NCBI RefSeq assembly: GCF_036057275.1
Contig: NZ_CP107945.1
Span: 1,922,001 to 1,986,000, forward strand
Length of the DNA: 64,000 bases
Reading direction: 5' to 3'
From: Streptomyces sp. NBC_00390
GTDB lineage: Bacteria > Actinomycetota > Actinomycetes > Streptomycetales > Streptomycetaceae
Below the pieces are notes generated by a model. It ran no database searches. It worked only from the letters and a program-made list of their open reading frames with translations, and was not told where the DNA came from. A program made the translations under genes and the position numbers. Of the stretch, positions 1-9,481 are shown in pieces. Every line of letters starts with the position of its first letter. Within the stretch, counting starts at the first letter, position 1.

Positions 1-1605
1 TCCGGTGCGGTCCAGTGCGTGCGGGATCTGGTTGACACCGGCGCGGTAGGGAAGCGGGGATGCGGCGGCCAGGGCCCAGTTGTCCTGGTCCAGCGGCTGG
101 TCGATGCCTTCCCACATGAGCTTGGTGGAGCCCTTGCGGCCGGAGTGGCCGAGCTGGACTCCGATCGCGGTGCCCGGCGCGCCGAGGTGCACGAAGTCCG
201 TGACACGGCGCCAGGCGTCGCCCTGCTCCTGGGTCCAGAGCCCGGTGCAGCCGGGGGTGATGCGGCCTTCGGGGCTGACGCACACCATCTCGGTCATCAC
301 CAGGCCGGCTCCGCCCAGCGCACGGGCGCCGAGATGGACGAGGTGGAAGTCGCCGGGAAGCCCGTCATCGGCGACGTACATGTCCATGGGTGAGACGACG
401 ACCCGGTTGCGCAGGGTGAGGGAGCGCAGCCGGAAGGGGGTGAACATCGGCGGGGTGCCGGGCGGGCAGCCGAAGTCCTTCTCGACGGAGCCGGTGAAGG
501 CGGCGTCACGCAGCCGCAGATTGTCATGGGTGACCCGGCGGCTGCGGGTGAGCAGGTTGAAGGCGAACTGGCGGGGCTGCTGGTCGACATAGGTGCCGAG
601 CTCCTCGAACCAGCGCAGGCTGGCCGCGGCCGCCCGCTGGGTCGACTCGACGACCGGTCGGCGCTCGTTCTCGTACGCCGCGAGGGCGGCGGACAGATCG
701 GGCTGCTCCTCGACGCAGGCGGCGAGGGCGAGAGCGTCCTCGACGGCGAGTTTGGTTCCGGAGCCGATGGAGAAGTGCGCGGTGTGGGCGGCGTCGCCGA
801 GCAGCACCGTATTGCCGTGCGACCAGCGGTCGTTGACGACGGTGCGGAACGCGGTCCAGGCGGAGGTGTTGCCGCGCAGGGGGCGGCCGTCGAGTGCGTC
901 GGCGAAGATCTTGGCGCAGCGGACGGTGGACTCCGCCTCGTCGAGCTGGTCGAAGCCGGCGGCTCGCCAGACCTCTTCGCGCATCTCGACGATGACGGTG
1001 GAGGCGTCCCGGGAGTAGGGGTAGCCGTGCAGCTGCATCACGCCGTACTCGGTCTCGGCGATCTCGAACCGGAAGGAGTCGAAGGCGAAGTCGGCAGCGA
1101 GCCAGATGTAGCGGCACCGATGCGCGGTGATGCGGGGCACGAAGGCGTCGGCGTGGGCGTCCCGGGTGGCGCTGTGCACACCGTCGGCGGCGATGACGAG
1201 GTCGTGCGTGGCGGCGAGTTCGGCGGCGGGCAGGGCCTCGGAGCGGAAGCGGAGCCGTACGCCCAGTCCTTCGCAGCGCTCGTGCAGGATCTGAAGGAGC
1301 CTGCGGCGGCCCAGTGCGGCGAAGCCGTGGCCGCCGGAGGTGAGGGTGCGGCCGCGGTGGACGATGTCGATGTCGTCCCACCGTACGAACTCGGCCTGAA
1401 GTGCCTGGTGGACGACCGGGTCGGCGTGCTCGATGCCGCCGAGGGTCTCGTCGGAGAGGACGACGCCGAAGCCGAAGGTGTCGTCGGGGGCATTGCGCTC
1501 CCAGACGGTGATGTCTCGGTCGGGGCCGAGCCGCTTGAGCAGCGCGGCCGCGTACAGCCCGCCGGGTCCGCCGCCGATGACGGCGACGCGCAGGGAAGCG
1601 GACAT
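1..1605 (-). CDS. Bifunctional aromatic-CoA flavin hydroxylase/OYE-type reductase, 3' end off the window
   Basis: Starts at the ATG at 1605 and stays open for 535 codons to the window edge, so the C-terminus is missing. The N-terminal half is a class A flavin hydroxylase: dinucleotide-binding GGGPGG near residue 11, a DG motif (AADGVHS) and a GD motif (LLGDAAH). After about residue 390 a second domain resembles Old Yellow Enzyme (PMFTPFRLRSLTLRNR, then VQLGHSGRKG). This two-part layout is known from 2-aminobenzoyl-CoA monooxygenase/reductase and from Streptomyces salicylyl-CoA 5-hydroxylase, which hydroxylate, and in the first case also reduce, an aromatic CoA thioester in the cytoplasm. Which substrate applies here cannot be told. 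The start lies 2 bp after the stop of the enoyl-CoA hydratase gene, so the two are one operon for aromatic-acid breakdown. Confidence 0.82.
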   Translation of the reverse strand, partial: MSASLRVAVIGGGPGGLYAAALLKRLGPDRDITVWERNAPDDTFGFGVVLSDETLGGIEHADPVVHQALQAEFVRWDDIDIVHRGRTLTSGGHGFAALGRRRLLQILHERCEGLGVRLRFRSEALPAAELAATHDLVIAADGVHSATRDAHADAFVPRITAHRCRYIWLAADFAFDSFRFEIAETEYGVMQLHGYPYSRDASTVIVEMREEVWRAAGFDQLDEAESTVRCAKIFADALDGRPLRGNTSAWTAFRTVVNDRWSHGNTVLLGDAAHTAHFSIGSGTKLAVEDALALAACVEEQPDLSAALAAYENERRPVVESTQRAAAASLRWFEELGTYVDQQPRQFAFNLLTRSRRVTHDNLRLRDAAFTGSVEKDFGCPPGTPPMFTPFRLRSLTLRNRVVVSPMDMYVADDGLPGDFHLVHLGARALGGAGLVMTEMVCVSPEGRITPGCTGLWTQEQGDAWRRVTDFVHLGAPGTAIGVQLGHSGRKGSTKLMWEGIDQPLDQDNWALAAASPLPYRAGVNQIPHALDRTG

Positions 1606-1607
1606 GG

Positions 1608-2435
1608 CTATCGCCCCTGCCATTTGGGCGGGCGCTTCTCGGTGAAGGCGGCGTGGAACTCGGCGTAGTCAGCGCCGTTCATCAGCAGCGCCTGGGTCGC
1701 GGCGTCCAGTTCGACCGACGCGGCGAGCGGCATGTCGAGCTCGGCGGTGAGCAGGGCCTTGGTCTGCGCATGGGCCAGGGCCGGACCGTCAGCGAGCCGA
1801 CGGGCCAGTTCGCCTGCCCGCACATCCGCCTGACCCTCGTCGGTGAGCTCGCTGATCAGACCGATCCGCTCCGCCTCGGGTGCGCGGACGGCCTCGCCCA
1901 GCATCAGCAGCCGCGTGGCATGGCCGAGTCCGACGACCCGCGGCAGCAGGTAGGCCGCGCCCATGTCTCCGCCGGACAGGCCCACCTTGGTGAACAGGAA
2001 GGCGAACTTGGCGGACGGGTCCGCGACCCGGAAGTCCGCGGCGAGCGCGAGCACCGCGCCCGCTCCGGCGGCGACGCCGTGCACCGCGGCGATCACCGGG
2101 AAGGGGCACTCCCGGATCGCCCGGACGACCTGACCCGTCATGCGGTTGAAGTCGAGCAGCTGGGCGGTGTCCATGGAGAGCGTCGCGCCGATGATCTCGT
2201 CGACATCACCGCCGGAGCAGAAGCCGCGGCCCTCGCCGGCGAGCACCAGCGCGCGTACGGAACGCTCCCGGGCCAGCTCGGCGAGGAGGTCGCGCAGGTC
2301 GGCGTAGGCGCCGAAGGTGAGCGCGTTGAGCTTCTCGGGGCGGGCGAGGGTGACGGTCGCGACACCCTCGTGCCTGGTCAGCCGCAGATGGCGCCAGTTC
2401 TCGGTGCGCGCTGCGGAACCGGTAAAGGGGCTCAT
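1608..2435 (-). CDS. Enoyl-CoA hydratase/isomerase family protein
   Basis: 275 residues, a normal crotonase length. The fold is marked by RPEKLNALTF, the oxyanion-hole segment GRGFCSGGDVDE and the second oxyanion stretch HGVAAGAGAVLALAADFRVA. The ATG at 2435 follows a strong GAAGGAGG ribosome site. The two usual crotonase glutamates are not both obvious (the second region reads KVGLSGGDMGAAYLLPRVVG), so the exact reaction could be hydration, isomerisation or ring-cleavage chemistry. It is the first gene of the operon with the flavin hydroxylase/reductase and probably acts on its CoA-bound product. Confidence 0.85.
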   Translation of the reverse strand: MSPFTGSAARTENWRHLRLTRHEGVATVTLARPEKLNALTFGAYADLRDLLAELARERSVRALVLAGEGRGFCSGGDVDEIIGATLSMDTAQLLDFNRMTGQVVRAIRECPFPVIAAVHGVAAGAGAVLALAADFRVADPSAKFAFLFTKVGLSGGDMGAAYLLPRVVGLGHATRLLMLGEAVRAPEAERIGLISELTDEGQADVRAGELARRLADGPALAHAQTKALLTAELDMPLAASVELDAATQALLMNGADYAEFHAAFTEKRPPKWQGR

Positions 2436-2732
2436 GGAGTGTGGCCTCCTTCGGCGGGCGGTCTGCCGGCCGGGGCCGGCCCGGCTTCTGCCTGTCCTCC
2501 GAAGCTATCACCCTTACGTGACTGCCGTCACGAGTGCGCTATACGCGCGCCCTGAACGTCCGCCGCGATACGGCAGAGGTCCCGGCAGCAGCGGGACCCG
2601 GCCCGGCGATCCGTCCCGTCCGTACCGGCACGGCCCTGACGCGACCGCAGGCGGGCCGCGCCGGTGCGCCCCCGCACCGGATGCGGCGGCGGACCGGGGG
2701 GCACGGAGGCGCATGGTCAGGCGGCGGCACCA
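2436..2732. other. Intergenic region, promoter side of the aromatic-CoA operon
   Basis: No convincing gene here. It separates the 5' end of the enoyl-CoA hydratase gene from the 3' end of the ornithine carbamoyltransferase gene and contains the inverted repeat at 2517-2532. The rest is very G+C-rich and I see no clear terminator or RNA. Confidence 0.5.
2517..2532. promoter_or_regulatory. Operator-like inverted repeat upstream of the aromatic-CoA operon
   Basis: Perfect inverted repeat CGTGAC-TGCC-GTCACG, 82 bp upstream of the first gene of the aromatic-CoA operon. Arm length and spacing suit a TetR- or MarR-type repressor; no such regulator gene lies in the window, so the partner is unknown. 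Confidence 0.4.
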
Positions 2733-3764
2733 CTATGCGCCGGAGGCATCCGCCCCCGTCGTGCCGCCGGCGAGCGTGGCCACCATGACGGCCTTGATCG
2801 TGTGCATCCGGTTCTCCGCCTGGTCGAAGACGACGGAGTGCGCCGACTCGAAGACCTCGTCGGTGACCTCGAGCTCCGCGAGGCCGTGCGTCTCGTGGAT
2901 CCCGCGGGCGACCGTGGTGCCCAGGTCGTGGAAGGCGGGGAGGCAGTGCATGAACTTCACCTGCGCATTGCCCGTGGCGCGCAGGACATCCATGGTCACG
3001 GCGTAGGGGCCGAGGACCTTGATGCGCTCGCCCCAGACCTCCTTGGGCTCCCCCATCGACACCCAGACATCGGTGGCGACGAAGTCCGCTCCCCGCACCC
3101 CCTCGGCGACGTCCTCGGTCAGCGTGATCCGGGCACCGCTCACCTCGGCGGCCTGCCGGGCACGGGCGACGGTCTCCTCGGCCGGCCAGTACGAGCGGGG
3201 CGCGACGATACGGACGTCCATGCCCAGCAGCGCTCCGGTGACCAGGTAGGAGTTGCCCATGTTGAAGCGGGCGTCGCCGAGGTAGGCGAAGGTGATCCGC
3301 TCCAGGGGCTTGTCGCAGTGCTCTGTCATGGTCAGCACATCGGCGAGCATCTGGGTGGGGTGCCAGTCGTTGGTCAGGCCGTTGTAGACGGGCACCCCCG
3401 CGTACGCCGCGAGCTCCTCGACGACATCCTGGCCGTCGCCCCGGAACTCGATGGCGTCGAACAGGCGGCCCAGCACCCGGGCGCTGTCCTTGGCGGACTC
3501 CTTGGTGCCGATGTGCGCCCCGGCCGGGTCGATATAGGTCGTGGACGCACCCTGATCGGCGGCCGCCACCTCGAAGGAGCAGCGCGTACGGGTCGAGGGC
3601 TTCTCGAAGATCAGCGCGATGTTCTTGCCGCGCAGCCGCTGCACCTCGGCACCCGCCCGCTTGGCCGCCTTGAGCTCCGCGGCCAGATCGATCAGGCCGC
3701 GGAACTCCTCGGCGGTGAAGTCCAGCTCCTTGAGGAAGTGCCGGCCTTCGAGGTGTATCGCCAT
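2733..3764 (-). CDS. argF: Ornithine carbamoyltransferase
   Basis: 343 residues, about the family length. It carries the carbamoyl-phosphate motif STRTR (residues 57-61), the HPTQ motif ([12 protein letters not shown]) and the ornithine-loop/catalytic HCLPAF near residue 275. It interconverts ornithine plus carbamoyl phosphate with citrulline plus phosphate in the cytoplasm. The ATG at 3764 is preceded by AGGAG. It lies just downstream of arginine deiminase in the same orientation, so a catabolic (ArcB-like) role converting citrulline to carbamoyl phosphate is likely; the sequence alone does not separate that from the anabolic enzyme. No carbamate kinase or arginine/ornithine antiporter gene is in the window. 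Confidence 0.93.
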   Translation of the reverse strand: MAIHLEGRHFLKELDFTAEEFRGLIDLAAELKAAKRAGAEVQRLRGKNIALIFEKPSTRTRCSFEVAAADQGASTTYIDPAGAHIGTKESAKDSARVLGRLFDAIEFRGDGQDVVEELAAYAGVPVYNGLTNDWHPTQMLADVLTMTEHCDKPLERITFAYLGDARFNMGNSYLVTGALLGMDVRIVAPRSYWPAEETVARARQAAEVSGARITLTEDVAEGVRGADFVATDVWVSMGEPKEVWGERIKVLGPYAVTMDVLRATGNAQVKFMHCLPAFHDLGTTVARGIHETHGLAELEVTDEVFESAHSVVFDQAENRMHTIKAVMVATLAGGTTGADASGA

Positions 3765-3803
3765 GGTGGCTGCTCCTGGGTCGCTGCTGCGGGTACCGTG
3801 GAA

Positions 3804-3832
3804 CTATATACGAGAGTATGCATCGCTATACA
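3804..3832 (-). promoter_or_regulatory. Possible promoter and ARG-box-like half-sites upstream of argF
   Basis: In an otherwise G+C-rich gap lies an A+T-rich island containing ATAC-GAGA-GTAT (inverted) and GTATGCAT...ATAC repeats, resembling the TGCAT/ATGCA half-sites of Streptomyces ARG boxes bound by ArgR. On the minus strand TATAGT at 3804-3809 could be a -10 hexamer. The match to an ARG box is partial. Confidence 0.35.
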
Positions 3833-3888
3833 GCACCTTCCCGCACTGTGGGACACGGCAGGCACAGGTCCCGGGATCCGGCCCGGGT

Positions 3889-5121
3889 CTAAACGGCCTC
3901 GCGCTCGACCGGGCAGCTCATACAGCGCGGGCCGCCCCTGCCCCGCCCCAGTTCGCTGCCGGGGATCTCGATCACCTCGATGCCCTGCTTGCGCAGATGC
4001 GTGTTGGTGGTGACATTGCGCTCGTACGCGACGACGACACCGGGCTCGACGGCGAGCACGTTGCAGCCGTCGTCCCACTGCTCGCGCTCCGCCGAGTGCA
4101 CGTCCTGCGTCGCCGTCAGCACCCGGATCTCCTGCAGTCCCAGCGCCGCCGCGATCGCGCTGTGCATGTGCTCCGCCGGATGGTCGCTGACCTTCAGCCC
4201 CTGCCGGCCGTCGGCCGGTTCGATGGTGTACGAGCGGAGCATGCCGAGCCCCGCGTACTGGGTGAAGGTGTCCGCGTCGACCATCGTCATCACGGTGTCC
4301 AGGTGCATGAAGGCCCGCCGCTTGGGCATGTCCAGGGCCACGATCGTGCGCGCCGAACCGGCCGCGAACAGGCCGCGCGCCAGCATCTCCACGGCCTGCG
4401 GCGTGGTGCGCTCGCTCATCCCGATCAGCACCGCCCCATTGCCGATGACGAGCACATCGCCGCCCTCGATGGTGGAGGGGTAGTCGTCCTGGCCCTCCGA
4501 CCAGTGGTGGAAGGTGCCCGCATCCGGTCCGGCGAAGTGCGGATGGTGCTTGTAGATCGCCTCGAAGTGGACGGTCTCGCGCTGCCGGGCCGGCCAGCGC
4601 ATCGCGTTGATGGAGACACCGTCGTAGATCCAAGCGGAGGTGTCACGGGTGAACAGGTGGTTGGGCAGCGGCTGGAGGAGGAAGTCGTCCAGGTCCATCG
4701 CGTGGAAGCGGACGGACGTCGGCTCGGTGTGACCCGCTAGGAACTCGCGCTTGGTCATCCCGCCGACCAGCGCCTCGACCAGTTCGGGCGTGGGCAGTTC
4801 GTCGAACGCGACCCGGAGGTGGTCGGTGGCGAGCGGCCCGTACTCCTTCTCGTCGAAGACCCGGTCCAGGACCAGTTTTCTGGCCTCCTCGATCTCCAGC
4901 GACTCACGCAGCAGATCGCCGAACAGATGCACCACCACGCCGCGGTCGCGCAGCACGTCCGCGAATCCGTCGTGCTCCTGCCGGGCACGGCGCACCCAGA
5001 GCACATCGTCGAAGAGCAGTGCGTCCTTGTTCCTCGGAGTGAGCCGCTTCAGCTCCAGATCGGGACGGTGGAGGATGACCTGGCGCAGACGCCCGGTCTC
5101 GGAGTCGACATGGAATCCCAT
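3889..5121 (-). CDS. arcA: Arginine deiminase
   Basis: 410 residues, the standard size, which is why I use the ATG at 5121 (with GAGGATGG upstream) rather than the in-frame start at 5268. The N-terminus reads [21 protein letters not shown] as in the family. [23 protein letters not shown] and a C-terminal GPRCMSCP loop carrying the nucleophilic cysteine mark an active guanidine-modifying hydrolase. It converts arginine to citrulline and ammonia. About 120 bp separate it from the ornithine carbamoyltransferase gene, which takes the citrulline further and has its own promoter-like island. Confidence 0.95.
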   Translation of the reverse strand: MGFHVDSETGRLRQVILHRPDLELKRLTPRNKDALLFDDVLWVRRARQEHDGFADVLRDRGVVVHLFGDLLRESLEIEEARKLVLDRVFDEKEYGPLATDHLRVAFDELPTPELVEALVGGMTKREFLAGHTEPTSVRFHAMDLDDFLLQPLPNHLFTRDTSAWIYDGVSINAMRWPARQRETVHFEAIYKHHPHFAGPDAGTFHHWSEGQDDYPSTIEGGDVLVIGNGAVLIGMSERTTPQAVEMLARGLFAAGSARTIVALDMPKRRAFMHLDTVMTMVDADTFTQYAGLGMLRSYTIEPADGRQGLKVSDHPAEHMHSAIAAALGLQEIRVLTATQDVHSAEREQWDDGCNVLAVEPGVVVAYERNVTTNTHLRKQGIEVIEIPGSELGRGRGGPRCMSCPVEREAV

Positions 5122-5303
5122 ACCCCCATCCTCACCGGCCGAACGCCGGTTCACCCGGCGAACGGCTCTACCGCTGCGAACCGCTTCCGGCTCGTCCCGG
5201 GCCCGCTCGCGGGTGATCCGCTCGATGGCGTCGGCGGCTGCGGGAAGCACTGTCCGTACGTCCCGCAACCGTGCCGGTGGAGTCGGCGGCCGCCCACGCG
5301 CGG

Positions 5304-7910
5304 TCAGAGCCGCGGGTCGACCGGCTCCGACTCCAGGGCCAGCACCGCGAAGACCGCCTCATGGACGCGCCACAGCGGCTCCGAGCCGGCCAGCCGGTCC
5401 AGGGCCTCCAGACCCAGGGCGTACTCGCGCAGCGCGAGCGAGCGCTTGTGGTTCAGGAACCGCCCGCGCAGTCTCTCCAGGTTCTCGGGGCGGGTGTACT
5501 CGGGGCCGTAGATGATCCGCAGGTACTCGCGGCCGCGGACCTTGATCCCCGGCTGTACGAGCCGTCCCTTCCCGTCCCGGGCAAGCGCCTGGAGCGGCTT
5601 GACGACCATGCCTTCGCCGCCGCACCCGGTCATCTCCAGCCACCAGTCGACACCCGCCGCCACGGAAGCCTCGTCGCCGGTGTCGACGATCATCCGGCGG
5701 GTGACCTGGAGCAGACCCGTCGGGTCGTGCTCCACGAGCCGGTCCAGCCAGGCGAGCTGTTCGTCGTGCGGCACCGCGGCCAGCGAGCGGCCCTCGGAGG
5801 CGAGGATCTGGAACGGTGCCAGCCGCACCCCCTCGAGGCCGTCGGTCGTCCAGCAGTAGCGCCGGTACGCCTCGGTGAACGCGGCCGCGTCGTCGGCCCG
5901 CTCCCGCTGCCGGGCGAGCAGTCCCTCGACCGCGACCCCGCGCCCGACCGCGGCCTCCAGGGCGGCCGTCGCACCGGGCAGTACCGCGCCGGAGGCGGCG
6001 CCGACCGCCGCGTACTGCGAGCGCAGCAGACCGGAGGCCTTCAGCGACCAGGGCATCAACTCGGCGTCCAGGAGCAGCCAGTCGGTGTCCAGCTCGTCCC
6101 ACAGGCCCGCGGCTGTGATCGCCGTACGGAGCCTGCCGAGGATCTCCTCGGTGACCTCGCAGTCGTCGAAGAACGGCCGTCCGGTGCGGGTGTGCAGCGC
6201 GCCCGTGGGCCCTCCGCCACTGCCTTCGGCGTCGGAGGTACCCCCGCAACCGAACCTCCGCCGTGCCGCGTCCGCGTCGCGGCACACCAGCGCCACCGCC
6301 CGCGAACCCATGTGCTTCTCCTCGCAGACGACCTGCGCGATGCCGTCGGCCCGGTACTGGGCGAAGGCCTCGGCCGGGTGCTCGAGATAGCCCTCCCGAC
6401 GCGAGGTGGCGGTCGGGGCCATCGTCGGCGGCAGATACGTCAGCAGCCGCGGGTCGACCGCGAAGCGGCTCATGACCTCGAGCGCCGCTGCGGCGTTCTC
6501 CTCGCGCACACCGATACGGGCCATGTGCCGGGTCTCCACGACGCGCTTGCCGTGTACGTCGGCGAGATCCAGCGGGCGCCCCTCGCGGCTGCCCGGCGCC
6601 TCGGTCACCAGCGGCTTGGCCGGTTCGTACCAGACCTTCTCGGCCGGTACGTCGACCAGTTCGCGCTCCGGCCAGCGCAGCGCGGTCATCCTGCCGCCGA
6701 AGACGGCACCGGTGTCGAGGCAGATGGTGTTGTTGATCCACGAGGTGTCGGGCACCGGGGTGTGGCCGTAGACGACCGCGGCACGGCCCCGGTAGTCCTC
6801 GGCCCACGGGTAGCGCACCGGCAGACCGAACTCGTCGGTCTCACCGGTGGTGTCGCCGTACAGCGCGTGCGAGCGGACCCGGCCGGAGGTGCGGCCGTGG
6901 TACTTCTCGGGAAGTCCGGCGTGGCAGACGACCAGCTTGCCCTCGTCGAGGACGTAGTGGCTGACGAGTCCGTCGATGAACTCCCGTACCTGCTCGCGGA
7001 AGGCGGGGTCCCTCTCGTCCTCCCTCTCGAGCTGTTCGATGGTCTCGGCGAGGCCGTGGGTGTGCTGGACGTTGCGGCCCTTGAGGTATCGGCCGAGCTT
7101 GTTCTCGTGGTTGCCGGGCACGCACAGGGCGTTGCCCGCCGCGACCATGGCCATCACGCGGCGCAGCACTCCGGGGCTGTCGGGCCCCCGGTCCACGAGG
7201 TCGCCGACGAAGACGGCGGTGCGTCCCTCGGGGTGCGCCGCGTCGACGTAGCCCAGCTTGGCGAGCAGGGTCTCCAGTTCGGAGCTGCAGCCGTGGATGT
7301 CGCCGATGATGTCGAACGGGCCGGTGAGGTGGCGCAGGTCGTTGTAGCGCCGTTCGAGGACGATCTCGGCGCTGTCGGCCTCCTCGACGCTGTGCAGGAT
7401 GTGCACCTTGCGGAAGCCCTCGCGCTCCAGTCCCCTCAGCGAGCGGCGCAGTTCGCGCCGGTGCCGCTGGACAACATGGCGCGGCATGTCGGCGCGGTCG
7501 GGGCGGGCGGCGTTGCGTGCGAGGCAGACCTCCTCGGGCACGTCGAGCACGATCGCGATGGGCAGGACGTCGTGCTGCCGCGCGAGCTGGATCAGCCGGC
7601 GGCGGCTCTCGGACTGCACGTTGGTGGCGTCGACGACCGTCAGCCGGCCGGCGGCGAGCCGCTTGCCGGCGATGTGGTGCAGGACGTCGAAGGCGTCGCC
7701 GCTCGCGCTCTGGTCGTTCTCGTCGTCGGCGACGAGCCCGCGGCAGAAGTCGGAGGAGATGACCTCGGTGGACTTGAAGTGCTTGCGGGCGAAGGTGGAC
7801 TTGCCGGATCCGCTGGCGCCGACGAGGACGACGAGGGACAGGTCGGTCACCGGGAGCCGGCGGCCGGCGGGTGCGGTGCCTGCGGCGCCGGGGGTGGGGT
7901 CGGTGGTCAT
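5304..7910 (-). CDS. pnkp: Polynucleotide kinase-phosphatase-ligase (Pnkp) of the Hen1-Pnkp RNA repair system
   Basis: 868 residues from the ATG at 7910. Three modules follow the known Pnkp order. The kinase has a P-loop GASGSGKST at residues 31-39. The metallophosphoesterase starts near 183 ([36 protein letters not shown]). The C-terminal adenylyltransferase has its nucleotidyl lysine in EEKHMGSRA near residue 535 and later GEGMVVKP and QPGIKVRG. Together they heal broken RNA ends (5' kinase, 2',3' phosphatase) and seal them with Hen1. The ATG overlaps the hen1 stop by 4 bp (ATGA, 7907-7910), so the partners are translationally coupled. The longer in-frame start at 8093 would lie inside hen1 and adds only low-complexity sequence. 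Confidence 0.95.
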   Translation of the reverse strand: MTTDPTPGAAGTAPAGRRLPVTDLSLVVLVGASGSGKSTFARKHFKSTEVISSDFCRGLVADDENDQSASGDAFDVLHHIAGKRLAAGRLTVVDATNVQSESRRRLIQLARQHDVLPIAIVLDVPEEVCLARNAARPDRADMPRHVVQRHRRELRRSLRGLEREGFRKVHILHSVEEADSAEIVLERRYNDLRHLTGPFDIIGDIHGCSSELETLLAKLGYVDAAHPEGRTAVFVGDLVDRGPDSPGVLRRVMAMVAAGNALCVPGNHENKLGRYLKGRNVQHTHGLAETIEQLEREDERDPAFREQVREFIDGLVSHYVLDEGKLVVCHAGLPEKYHGRTSGRVRSHALYGDTTGETDEFGLPVRYPWAEDYRGRAAVVYGHTPVPDTSWINNTICLDTGAVFGGRMTALRWPERELVDVPAEKVWYEPAKPLVTEAPGSREGRPLDLADVHGKRVVETRHMARIGVREENAAAALEVMSRFAVDPRLLTYLPPTMAPTATSRREGYLEHPAEAFAQYRADGIAQVVCEEKHMGSRAVALVCRDADAARRRFGCGGTSDAEGSGGGPTGALHTRTGRPFFDDCEVTEEILGRLRTAITAAGLWDELDTDWLLLDAELMPWSLKASGLLRSQYAAVGAASGAVLPGATAALEAAVGRGVAVEGLLARQRERADDAAAFTEAYRRYCWTTDGLEGVRLAPFQILASEGRSLAAVPHDEQLAWLDRLVEHDPTGLLQVTRRMIVDTGDEASVAAGVDWWLEMTGCGGEGMVVKPLQALARDGKGRLVQPGIKVRGREYLRIIYGPEYTRPENLERLRGRFLNHKRSLALREYALGLEALDRLAGSEPLWRVHEAVFAVLALESEPVDPRL

Positions 7911-9394
7911 GCGGCCTTCGCCTCCTTCTGGGTCCTGTTCGGTGCGTCCGTTGTGTCCGTCTTCTCGAACACGGCCATCTGGGTGGGCGGGCCGACCTCG
8001 GGGTCGTCGGGGCCCACGGGCACGAAGCGCACCTCGTAGCCGTGCCGCTGGGCAACCGCTCCGGCCCAGCCGCGGAACTCCTCGCGCGTCCACTCGAACC
8101 GGTGGTCGCCGTGGCGCACGTGCCCGGCGGGCAGCGTCTCCCAGCGGACGTTGTACTCCACGTTCGGGGTCGTCACGAGCACCGTCCGCGGCCGGGCGGA
8201 GCCGAACACCGCGTACTCGAGAGCGGGCAGCCTCGGCAGGTCGAGGTGCTCGATGACCTCGCTGAGGACGGCGGCGTCATATCCGGCCAGCCGCTTGTCG
8301 GTGTAGGTGAGCGAGCCCTGGAGCAGTTGCACGCGGGCGGCCTGGCGCTCGCCGAGGCGGTCCAGCTTGAGGCGGCGTCCGGCGATGGTCAGCGCCCGCA
8401 CCGAGACATCGACTCCGACGATCTCGGTGAAGCGGACGTCCTTGAGGAGAGCCTGCACCAACTGGCCCTGGCCGCAGCCCAGGTCGAGGACCCGGCTCGC
8501 GCCGGCGGCACGCAGCGCTTCGAGGATCGCATCGCGGCGCTGTTCGGCGAGCGGGACGGGGCGCTCCTCGGTGTCCGTGGTCTCGTCCACGGCGTTGTCC
8601 ACGTCCTCGACCTCGAGGTCGTCGGACTCGGCGAGGCGCACCAGCTCGAGGCGCTCCATCGCCTGCCGGGTCAGTCCCCAGCGGCGCGAGAGATAGCGGC
8701 TGGTGATCAGCTTCTGCTCGGGGTGGTCGGCGAGCCAGCCCTCACCCGCCCGCAACAGCTTGTCGACCTCGTCGGTGGCCACCCAGTAGTGCTTGGCGTC
8801 GTCGAGCACCGGCAGCAGTACGTAGAGCTGACGCAGCGCGTCGGCGAGGCGCAGCTCGCCTTCGAGCACCAACTGGACATAGCGGGAGTCGCCCCACTCG
8901 GGGAACCGGTCGTCGAGTGCCACCGGCTGCGCCTCGACCGAGGACCAGCCCAGCGGTCCGAACAGCTTCCGCACCAGTTCGGCCCCGCCGCGCGCGGGCA
9001 GTGCGGGCACTTCGACGCGCAGTGCGAGCGGCGCCTCGGCCCGCCCGGGCAGCGCGGCGCACACGCCGCGCAGAGCGCTCTTGAACACCGTGCTCAGCGC
9101 GACGGACAGCAGCGACGACGCCGCGTACGGGCGGTCGTTCACGTATTGCGCGAGCGCCGCGTCGGGCGCGCCGCCCCGGCCCTTGCCCTTGCCGCGCCGC
9201 ACCAGCGCCACCGGATCCACCTCCAGCAGCAGTGCGGCGGTGCAGCGCTCGACGGACGCCTCCGGGTAGAAGACATGCGCCGTGCCGTGCGAGGTGGAGA
9301 ACGTCTGCGCCTTGTCGGGATGCTTGTGCAGCAGAAAGCCGAGGTCGGTCGCGGGACGCTCCGGGGTACCGGTCGTGCTGATCGTCAGGAACAC
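7907..9394 (-). CDS. hen1: 3'-terminal RNA ribose 2'-O-methyltransferase Hen1
   Basis: 495 residues, two-domain bacterial Hen1. The N-terminal half (MFLTISTTGTPERPATDLGFLLHKHP start) is the part known to activate the Pnkp ligase. The C-terminal half is a SAM methyltransferase with VLDLGCGQGQ near residue 300 and the Hen1 metal site EVIEHLD...RHGDHRFEW. It methylates the 2'-OH at the break in a tRNA before ligation, which blocks re-cleavage by ribotoxins. It is the first gene of a two-gene operon with pnkp. Confidence 0.95.
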   Translation of the reverse strand: MFLTISTTGTPERPATDLGFLLHKHPDKAQTFSTSHGTAHVFYPEASVERCTAALLLEVDPVALVRRGKGKGRGGAPDAALAQYVNDRPYAASSLLSVALSTVFKSALRGVCAALPGRAEAPLALRVEVPALPARGGAELVRKLFGPLGWSSVEAQPVALDDRFPEWGDSRYVQLVLEGELRLADALRQLYVLLPVLDDAKHYWVATDEVDKLLRAGEGWLADHPEQKLITSRYLSRRWGLTRQAMERLELVRLAESDDLEVEDVDNAVDETTDTEERPVPLAEQRRDAILEALRAAGASRVLDLGCGQGQLVQALLKDVRFTEIVGVDVSVRALTIAGRRLKLDRLGERQAARVQLLQGSLTYTDKRLAGYDAAVLSEVIEHLDLPRLPALEYAVFGSARPRTVLVTTPNVEYNVRWETLPAGHVRHGDHRFEWTREEFRGWAGAVAQRHGYEVRFVPVGPDDPEVGPPTQMAVFEKTDTTDAPNRTQKEAKAA

Positions 9395-9481
9395 GCGTCC
9401 GAGTATCGTCCGGTACGGCTCCTCCGACCAGGGGTTTTCGCGCGCTCCGCAGTGGGGCGGCTGCCGGGCCGGCCGCCCGCG

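Noticed and set aside
3889..5268. Longer arginine deiminase starting at 5268
   Set aside because: The extra 49 residues are not part of the family, and the ATG at 5121 has a ribosome site and gives the standard length.
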